Assembly: GCA_021789795.1 (NCBI GenBank)
Contig: JAJYJA010000100.1
Location: 1 to 8,904, forward strand
Length of the DNA: 8,904 nucleotides
Direction: 5' to 3'
Source of the DNA: Deltaproteobacteria bacterium
Lineage (GTDB): Bacteria > Desulfobacterota > Desulfobulbia > Desulfobulbales > VMSU01
Within the stretch, counting starts at the first letter, position 1, and every line of letters starts with the position of its first letter. This document shows positions 1 through 4,809 of the stretch, one piece after another. Below the pieces are notes generated by a model that did not search any database, had not been told where the DNA came from, and saw only the letters and a list, made by a program, of their open reading frames with translations. Made by a program: the position numbers and the translations under genes.

Positions 1-8
1 CTATGTAT

Positions 9-34
9 CAGGATACAGGATACAGGATACAGGA
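9..34. repeat. Heptanucleotide tandem repeat (CAGGATA, about 3.7 copies)
   Basis: The unit CAGGATA occurs three times head to tail (9-15, 16-22, 23-29), followed by a partial CAGGA (30-34). The first copy with the bases before it forms a small inverted repeat, GTATC-AG-GATAC, at 5-16. The array lies in the leader of the serine acetyltransferase gene, about 80 bp before its start codon. Seven is not a multiple of three, so a copy-number change would shift any frame crossing it. The array is perfect as far as it is visible. It may begin further left, but the bases before position 9 do not continue the unit. Confidence 0.9.
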
Positions 35-76
35 GTGATTGGCGATCTTTGGCCTGGGCGTTCCGCCTGGGGCCGA

Positions 77-86
77 GGGGGGGGGG
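77..86. repeat. Homopolymer tract of ten G in the cysE leader
   Basis: Ten consecutive G residues lie 26 bp upstream of the preferred ATG of the serine acetyltransferase gene. Tracts of this length are prone to replication slippage and to sequencing error. A length change would alter promoter-to-RBS spacing or, if the GTG at 35 were ever used as a start, would shift the frame before the conserved protein. Whether the length varies in the population cannot be seen here. Confidence 0.85.
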
Positions 87-112
87 AGTTTAACAGAAAT
101 ATCGAGGTGTGG

Positions 113-1108
113 ATGTTGACTAAAGCCATTAAGACGCTGGCGAACGCCGCCAACACTTGCATCGACGAGGAAGAGGAGATCAGCCGCTTCTACCACCGGA
201 TTCCGGAGGTGGTGCGGGAGTTGGTGCGGGCCTGGGAGGGCAAGGAGGCGAGCGAGCAACTGGGGCCCATCCCCATGCCCTCGCAGGACTCGGTGGTGCA
301 ACTGATCCACAAGCTCCGCGCGATCCTCTTCCCCGGCTATTTCACCCCGGCGATCATCAACCGCAGCAACCTGGAGTACGTCATAGGCCAGGAGAGCACC
401 GAGCTTTACTCCAGCCTGGGTCGGCAGATCGTCCTGGCCCTCCAGCACGACTGCTTCCGCTCCCATAAACCGTGCAGCCAGTGCCGGTATCGCGGCTACC
501 AGTTGGCGCTTGAGTTTGTCCGCGACCTGCCGCGCATCGCGGCCATCCTGGCCACCGACATCCGGGCCGCCCTGGACGGCGACCCGGCGGCCAAGAGCCC
601 GGACGAGGTGATCTTTAGCTATCCGGGCCTGCTCGCCATCTCCATCTACCGGATGGCCAACAGCCTGCACCGGCTGCAAGTCCCCACCCTGCCGCGGATC
701 ATGACCGAGTACGCCCATAGCCTGACCGGCATCGACATCCACCCCGCGGCCAGCATTGGCGAGAGTTTTTTCATCGACCACGGCACCGGGGTGGTGGTGG
801 GCGAGACCACGGTCATCGGCAACCGGGTGCGGCTCTACCAGGGCGTGACCCTGGGCGCCCTCTCCCTGCCCCAGGACGCCGGGCCCCGTTACCGCAACAC
901 CAAGCGCCACCCCACCATCGAGGACGAGGTGATCATCTACGCCAACACCACCATCCTGGGCGGCGAGACGGTGATCGGCGCCCGGTCGGTGATTGGCGGC
1001 AACATCTGGCTCACCGAGAGCGTGCCCCCCGACACCAAGGTGCTGCTCAAGCGTCCGGAGCTGACCTTTGTCGGACGCAAGACGAAAAGGGATAATCCCC
1101 CCGCCTGA
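113..1108 (+). CDS. cysE: Serine O-acetyltransferase (CysE/EpsC type, long form)
   Basis: Predicted to transfer acetyl from acetyl-CoA to L-serine, giving O-acetylserine, the first committed step of cysteine synthesis in the cytoplasm. The protein is 331 aa, longer than the roughly 270 aa of E. coli CysE. Residues 1 to about 200 form the helical N-terminal SATase region (typical DEVIFSYPG and IYRMAN segments around 164-183). From about 207 comes the left-handed beta-helix of hexapeptide repeats. The active-site Asp-His pair is at 222-223 (DHGTG) and the second conserved His at 266 (RHP). The tail beyond the helix is short and charged and does not end in the Ile that docks into CysK in E. coli. 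Cys114, Cys121 and Cys124 form a C-x6-C-x2-C cluster that could bind metal. The ATG at 113 has a GAGGTG at 104-109. The frame is open upstream to a GTG at 35 and to the window edge, but that extension crosses the G10 tract and does not resemble the family. It is followed directly by cysK, so a cysteine operon is likely. Confidence 0.93.
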   Translation: MLTKAIKTLANAANTCIDEEEEISRFYHRIPEVVRELVRAWEGKEASEQLGPIPMPSQDSVVQLIHKLRAILFPGYFTPAIINRSNLEYVIGQESTELYSSLGRQIVLALQHDCFRSHKPCSQCRYRGYQLALEFVRDLPRIAAILATDIRAALDGDPAAKSPDEVIFSYPGLLAISIYRMANSLHRLQVPTLPRIMTEYAHSLTGIDIHPAASIGESFFIDHGTGVVVGETTVIGNRVRLYQGVTLGALSLPQDAGPRYRNTKRHPTIEDEVIIYANTTILGGETVIGARSVIGGNIWLTESVPPDTKVLLKRPELTFVGRKTKRDNPPA

Positions 1109-1115
1109 CGCCCCC

Positions 1116-1127
1116 CGCCGGAAGGCG
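1116..1127 (+). other. Small hairpin after cysE (CGCC-GGAA-GGCG)
   Basis: A 4-bp GC stem with a GGAA loop begins 8 bp after the cysE stop. It is followed by the second hairpin at 1156-1170. It may stabilise the 3' end of the cysE message or form part of a processing or attenuation element. In such GC-rich DNA a stem this short can occur by chance. Confidence 0.3.
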
Positions 1128-1155
1128 TGGCGGCTGGCCCAGACGGGGTCATCGC

Positions 1156-1175
1156 GGCCCGCAAGCGGCCTTTTT
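1156..1175 (+). terminator. Terminator-like hairpin with T5 tail between cysE and cysK
   Basis: GG(C)CCG at 1156-1161 can pair with CGGCC at 1166-1170 around a CAAG loop with one bulged C. Alternatively GGCC pairs with GGCC around a 7-base loop. TTTTT follows immediately at 1171-1175. This has the layout of a weak intrinsic terminator on the plus strand. It ends only 5 bp before the cysK ribosome-binding site, so it may reduce rather than abolish read-through from cysE, or be an mRNA-processing point. The stem is short, hence the moderate confidence. Confidence 0.45.
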
Positions 1176-1192
1176 CAACCAGGAGCCCCGCC

Positions 1193-2113
1193 ATGCCCAG
1201 ACTCTTCGCCGATCAGACCCAGACCATTGGCCACACCCCGCTTGTCCGTCTGCGCCGCACCGTGCCCCCAGGGGCCACGGTGCTGGCCAAGCTTGAGGCG
1301 AGAAACCCGCTCGGCAGCGTCAAGGACCGCATCGGCGAGGCGATGATCGAGGCGGGGGAACTGAGTGGGCTGATCCACCCCGACACCACGGTGATCGAGC
1401 CCACCAGCGGCAATACCGGCATCGCCCTGGCCTCGGTGTGCGCCGTCCGCGGCCTGCGGTTGATCCTGACCATGCCCGAGACCATGAGCCTGGAGCGGCG
1501 GATGCTGCTCGCCCATCTGGGGGCGGAACTGGTGCTCACCCCTGGACCGCTGGGCATGAAGGGGGCCATCGCCAAGGCCGAGGAGCTGGTGGCCGAGATT
1601 CCCAACGCCTTCATGCCCAACCAGTTTGCCAACCCCGCCAACCCCGAGGTGCACCGTCAGACCACCGCCCTGGAGATCTGGGGGGACACCGGCGGCGAGG
1701 TGGATATCCTGGTGGCCGGGGTCGGCACTGGCGGCACCATCACCGGGGTCTCCGAGGTGCTCAAGGCCCGGCGGCCCGGCTTTAGGGCGGTGGCGGTGGA
1801 GCCCGCCGCCTCCCCGGTGCTCTCCGGCGGTCAGCCGGGGCCGCACAAGATTCAGGGCATCGGCGCCGGCTTCGTGCCCTCGGTGCTGAATACCAGGATC
1901 ATCGACGAGATCGTCGCCGTCACCAACGAGCAGGCGATCGCCGCCGCCAAGGACCTGGCCCGGAAGGAGGGTATCCTGGCCGGGATCTCGGCGGGAGCCG
2001 CCGTCTTTGCCGCCGCCCTCCTGGCCGGACGCCCGGAAAACGCCGGCAAGACCATCGTGGTTATCCTGCCGGACACCGGGGAGCGCTACCTGAGCACCGA
2101 TCTGATGCGCTGA
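1193..2113 (+). CDS. cysK: Cysteine synthase A (O-acetylserine sulfhydrylase)
   Basis: A PLP-dependent cytoplasmic enzyme that joins O-acetylserine and sulfide to give L-cysteine and acetate, using the product of the preceding gene. The protein is 306 aa, a normal family length. Visible family motifs are the PLP Schiff-base lysine K44 in SVKDRIG, the substrate loop TSGNTG (71-76), TMPETMSLERR (93-103), the phosphate-binding GTGGT (178-182), the segment KIQGIGAGF and the C-terminal PDTGERYLST (293-302). The methionine-rich MPETMS segment and the KIQGIGAGF segment fit CysK rather than CysM. The start ATG at 1193 has AGGAG at 1181-1185 with 7-nt spacing. The frame runs upstream to a GTG at 1127, but that extension is unlike the family and would include the terminator-like hairpin. 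The gene is convergent with the minus-strand block, whose last stop lies 60 bp away. Confidence 0.96.
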   Translation: MPRLFADQTQTIGHTPLVRLRRTVPPGATVLAKLEARNPLGSVKDRIGEAMIEAGELSGLIHPDTTVIEPTSGNTGIALASVCAVRGLRLILTMPETMSLERRMLLAHLGAELVLTPGPLGMKGAIAKAEELVAEIPNAFMPNQFANPANPEVHRQTTALEIWGDTGGEVDILVAGVGTGGTITGVSEVLKARRPGFRAVAVEPAASPVLSGGQPGPHKIQGIGAGFVPSVLNTRIIDEIVAVTNEQAIAAAKDLARKEGILAGISAGAAVFAAALLAGRPENAGKTIVVILPDTGERYLSTDLMR

Positions 2114-2173
2114 GTCTGGCGGGCAAGTGGGGGGAGACGAGCAGAGCAGGGCAGCGGGGCGTGCCGGTGTCGG

Positions 2174-3427
2174 TCAACAGAGGCCTAGGCGGCGCAGCTC
2201 GCGCAGGATCTCCAGGCCGTCGGGGGTGAACGCCTTGTCCTGGGCGCCCAGGATGTCGGAGACGGCCATGAACTCGCCGTCCGCCACCTCCTCCGCCTGG
2301 AGGGTGAACGGCCCCTCGTGGCGGCAGATGAAGACCTCGCCCCAGACCCGGTTGCCCTGATCGGCGAAGTAACGTTCGCCCAGCGGTTTAAGCCGCGCCC
2401 GGATCCCCAGTTCTTCCCACAGCTCGCGCCGGGCCGACTCCTCGTAGCTCTCCCCGGCCTGCACCACCCCGCCGGCGGCGAGATCGTGAAAGCCGGGGTA
2501 GATATCCTTGCTCAGGGTGCGCCGCTGCACGAACAGCTCCCCCCGGCGGTTGAAGACCAGGATGTAGGTCGCCCGGTGGATCAGGTTGTCGCGGCGCATC
2601 TCCCGGCGGCTGGCCTGGCCAATTATCCGATTTTTCTCATCCACGATCACCACCCGCTCCGAGCCTGGATCAGGGCTGGGCTGGCCCGAGGGCGGGGTGG
2701 GGGCGATAGCCATGGCCAGGAGCGCCGCCACCTCCTGGCAGCCAGCCGTGTCCGCCAGCCGCCGCTGGTTGATCTCCACCTCGATCCCCAGGTAGTCCTC
2801 CTCCCGGTATTGGGCGCGCAGGGCGGTGGCCAGGCCGTCGCTTTTCCCCCGGTAGGGGTAGTTGCGGCGCACCGTCCAGTCGGGCCGGAGGCGGTGCAGC
2901 TCGGCTTGCCAGGCCCGGCAGAGATCGCCTTCCCCTTGCCGGGCGCTGTCGTAGAGCAGGCCCAGCTCCGCCCGTCTGGTCTGGCCGTTCAGCACCGGGG
3001 TGAAGCTGTGGATGGCCAGGTGCAGGGCTGGATTGCCGGCCTTGATCAGGCGGGCCACCTCCGCCAGGATGGGTTCCCGGTGAGGGAGGTAGTGCCGCTG
3101 GATGATCTCCTCCCGTCTCGTCCGGGGCAGGGCGGCGGTCAGGGGCGAGAATAGTCGGGGGTGGCGCAGGGAGCGGTTGGTGTCGATCAGCAGCCGGGTG
3201 ACGGTGGTGGCGAAGAGTGGGCGGGAAAGGCTTTGGGCGAGCTGGGAGGCCACGGCCAGGGCCCCGGCGTCCCAGCCGCGGTGGCTGGCCAGCAGCGCCG
3301 CTTGTGCCGCGAAGGCTTGCCGGTATGCCGTCGGCACCTCGTGGCCGCCGTGCTCGCAGGTGATGATGATCGCCCGTTCAGGCAACGAACATCTCCCCCG
3401 CCTCCAGACAGTCTGCCAACCGGCCAT
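2174..3427 (-). CDS. Fusion protein: N-formylglutamate amidohydrolase-family domain plus YfcD-type Nudix hydrolase
   Basis: One uninterrupted 417-aa frame carries two enzymes. Residues about 18-241 match the N-formylglutamate amidohydrolase (HutG-like) family: CEHGG (24-28), HRGWD (49-53), LIDTNRS (80-86), HSFTP (140-144), NYPYRG (189-194) and YLGIEVEINQ (212-221). These are the metal- and substrate-binding signatures of a zinc amidohydrolase that cleaves N-acylated glutamate-like substrates. A Pro-rich linker (about 242-257) leads to a Nudix domain resembling E. coli YfcD: IIGQASRREMR at 268-278, then a complete Nudix box at 320-342 matching Gx5Ex7REUxEExGU. No histidine-utilisation genes are nearby, so degradation of formylglutamate is unlikely to be its role. 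Start choice is uncertain. ATG 3427 (GGGAGG 3 nt upstream) overlaps the upstream ligase by 50 bp. TTG 3385, with GGGGGAG 7 nt upstream, would overlap by 8 bp and begin just before the conserved domain. Either way it is translationally coupled to that gene. No signal peptide is seen. Confidence 0.88.
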   Translation of the reverse strand: MAGWQTVWRRGRCSLPERAIIITCEHGGHEVPTAYRQAFAAQAALLASHRGWDAGALAVASQLAQSLSRPLFATTVTRLLIDTNRSLRHPRLFSPLTAALPRTRREEIIQRHYLPHREPILAEVARLIKAGNPALHLAIHSFTPVLNGQTRRAELGLLYDSARQGEGDLCRAWQAELHRLRPDWTVRRNYPYRGKSDGLATALRAQYREEDYLGIEVEINQRRLADTAGCQEVAALLAMAIAPTPPSGQPSPDPGSERVVIVDEKNRIIGQASRREMRRDNLIHRATYILVFNRRGELFVQRRTLSKDIYPGFHDLAAGGVVQAGESYEESARRELWEELGIRARLKPLGERYFADQGNRVWGEVFICRHEGPFTLQAEEVADGEFMAVSDILGAQDKAFTPDGLEILRELRRLGLC

Positions 3428-4616
3428 AGACCTCCCGCATCCGCGCCCGGTCAGGCCTTGGGCCGGCGGCGGCGAGCAGGCGGCGGGCCAGGGGGCCCTG
3501 ATTCAAGATGATCGTCAGGGCCTTGCGGCCGGGGTCATCATCGGGCACCGTCTTCGCCGCCAGACGCCGGCAGAGTTCCCCCAGCGGCAGCGGACCCTCT
3601 TCGATGCCTAAGAGCCGGAGGTAGGCGGGGTCGCGGATCACCCCCCGCTCGCCGTTGACGATGGCCTCGTTTAAGGCCGCCACCAGCGGCGGGATCGGCA
3701 TGGCCTGCTGTTCGGCGAGGGGGCTCCATTGTTCGGCGATCAGGGCGCTGATCACGCTGCTGAGCAGGGAGACAATCGCCAGGTCGGCGGCGGGGCATTC
3801 CTGGATGTCGATCAGCCTGATCTCGATCGCCGAGCGCTGGAAGCGGGCGATGGCCCCCCGGGAGTTTAGCCACTCCTCTTGCAGGACGCCTTTGGGGTCG
3901 AAGGGGGCGATGTCCTCGTAGTTCCGTTCGAGGATCACCCGCTCGTAGTCCGCCCTGGTGTAGACGGCTTCCGGGATTATCTGCCCGGCGATGGAGAGTA
4001 TCTTCGCTTGATTCTGGCGGTAGAATACCAGCCGGTTGTCGAGCGGCCCCCGGGCCTGCCCCTCCACGAAGGGGGAGCTGGCGGCCAGGGCCGGAATCAG
4101 GGGCAGGATCAGGCGGATGGCGGCGTGCAGGCGGCCAAACTCCTCGTCTCCATGAAAGGCCAGGTTGAGATGGGTGGATTGCAGGTTCGACCAGCCGTGG
4201 CCCTGGCAGTTGAAGATGCGGTTGTAGGCCTGGTAAATCCGCCGGTAGCCGTGGGGCCAGAGCCTGGTCTCGGAGAAGGGGTGCATCCAGGGGTGCATGG
4301 CGCCGGGCATGAGTCGGGCATCCAGGGAGGCGAGGAGCTGATTCATGGCCCGCGCCTCGGCCTGGAAGCCCTCCGCCAGGCCGGAGAGGCTGGGCGCCGG
4401 GCCGTTGGTCTTCATCTCCACCACATGCATGGTGAGCTCGTTGGACCACGCGAATCCGTCCCGCTCCACGTCGTTGATGATCCGCTCCGGGGCGCCCACC
4501 GCCAGGGCCAGCAGGCGGTCGGCCACCGGCAGCACGTCCAGGCTCTCCCGCTGCACGATCATGTATTCCAGCTCCAGGCCATAGCCTTGGAGAAGGTGAG
4601 GGGTGGCGGTAGTCAT
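3378..4616 (-). CDS. GCS2-family carboxylate-amine ligase (glutamate-cysteine ligase-like)
   Basis: Predicted ATP-dependent ligase of the glutamine-synthetase fold (GCS2 / YbdK-type, COG2170-like), which activates a carboxylate, typically the gamma-carboxyl of glutamate, and joins it to an amine such as cysteine. The protein is 412 aa from the ATG. Signatures include YGLELEYMIV (12-21) with the acidic metal-binding strand, VVEMKT (65-70), QSTHLNLAF (146-154), and RSAIEIRLIDIQ (261-272) with the E-x-R-x-x-D pattern. Family members are often labelled GshA, but many do not make gamma-glutamylcysteine, so the substrate is open. The ATG at 4616 is close to the first conserved strand but lacks a Shine-Dalgarno. 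A TTG at 4634 has AGGGAG 8 nt upstream (4643-4648) and may be the true start. The frame stays open to a GTG at 4697. Its end overlaps the amidohydrolase-Nudix gene. Upstream is a 193-bp gap after the ATP-grasp gene. Confidence 0.88.
   Translation of the reverse strand: MTTATPHLLQGYGLELEYMIVQRESLDVLPVADRLLALAVGAPERIINDVERDGFAWSNELTMHVVEMKTNGPAPSLSGLAEGFQAEARAMNQLLASLDARLMPGAMHPWMHPFSETRLWPHGYRRIYQAYNRIFNCQGHGWSNLQSTHLNLAFHGDEEFGRLHAAIRLILPLIPALAASSPFVEGQARGPLDNRLVFYRQNQAKILSIAGQIIPEAVYTRADYERVILERNYEDIAPFDPKGVLQEEWLNSRGAIARFQRSAIEIRLIDIQECPAADLAIVSLLSSVISALIAEQWSPLAEQQAMPIPPLVAALNEAIVNGERGVIRDPAYLRLLGIEEGPLPLGELCRRLAAKTVPDDDPGRKALTIILNQGPLARRLLAAAGPRPDRARMREVYGRLADCLEAGEMFVA
3393..3399 (-). 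promoter_or_regulatory. Ribosome-binding site for a possible TTG start of the amidohydrolase-Nudix gene
   Basis: On the minus strand GGGGGAG is followed, after 7 nt, by a TTG at 3385-3383 in frame with the amidohydrolase-Nudix protein. It lies within the last codons of the upstream ligase, whose TGA is at 3380-3378. The spacing is better than that of the GGGAGG before the upstream ATG at 3427. It supports a shorter protein (403 aa) and stop-start coupling. Confidence 0.4.
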
Positions 4617-4642
4617 GGTAGTTTGCTTGGTCAATGGGAAAT

Positions 4643-4648
4643 CTCCCT
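4643..4648 (-). promoter_or_regulatory. Ribosome-binding site pointing to a TTG start for the GCS2-like ligase
   Basis: On the minus strand AGGGAG lies 8 nt before TTG 4634-4632, which is in frame with the ligase and adds six residues before the ATG at 4616. The 20 bases before that ATG contain no purine-rich Shine-Dalgarno, so the TTG is a serious candidate for the real initiation codon. Confidence 0.4.
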
Positions 4649-4752
4649 CATCACTTCGTCTCTCAGCCTCGATGCCGCAGCCGTCTCCACCAACCACACC
4701 TGGCGCTTAGGGGCCGTCACCAAATAACTCCCACAATTAGCCCCCCTCCGTT

Positions 4753-4774
4753 ACGGCTCTTGCTCGCCGTTTTT
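4753..4774 (+). terminator. Terminator-like hairpin on the plus strand in the gap between the two ligase genes
   Basis: ACGGC (4753-4757) and GCCGT (4766-4770) form a 5-bp stem with an 8-base loop. The plus strand then reads TTTT, giving a T5 run from 4770 to 4774. No plus-strand gene ends nearby, so it could only stop antisense transcription running against the operon. On the minus strand the hairpin is not followed by T residues and so is not a terminator for the ATP-grasp gene. A chance structure is quite possible. Confidence 0.25.
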
Positions 4775-4809
4775 GCTGTACCTGCAACCCCAAGCCCGCC
4801 TCCCGCCTT

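Noticed and set aside
9..34. Possible CRISPR or attachment site
   Set aside because: Units are 7 bp with no spacers, and there is no integrase, cas gene or second copy in the window.
39..100. A sigma-70 promoter for cysE
   Set aside because: TTGGCG-like and AT-rich fragments exist, but no pair has both acceptable sequence and 16-18 bp spacing.
35..112. N-terminal extension of cysE from GTG 35
   Set aside because: It would translate through the G10 tract, the residues do not resemble SATase N-termini, and the ATG at 113 has its own GAGGTG.
8..910. A 300-codon minus-strand frame across the cysE gene
   Set aside because: It is antisense to a clear serine acetyltransferase, has low-complexity Gly/Val/Asp-rich composition typical of reading a GC-rich gene backwards, and shows no family motif.
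1068..1346. A 92-codon plus-strand frame bridging cysE and cysK
   Set aside because: It overlaps both real genes in another frame and has no ribosome-binding site or family similarity.
2114..2173. Bidirectional terminator between the convergent cysK and amidohydrolase-Nudix genes
   Set aside because: One is expected there, but I find neither a convincing inverted repeat nor a T-run on either strand in these 60 bp.
2318..3154. A 278-codon plus-strand frame opposite the amidohydrolase-Nudix gene
   Set aside because: It is antisense to a protein with complete catalytic motifs, and the composition (Ala, Pro, Gly, Val, His) is that of a shadow frame.
3879..4727. A 282-codon plus-strand frame opposite the GCS2-like ligase
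   Set aside because: It is a shadow frame without recognisable domain or ribosome-binding site. The opposite strand encodes a motif-complete ligase.
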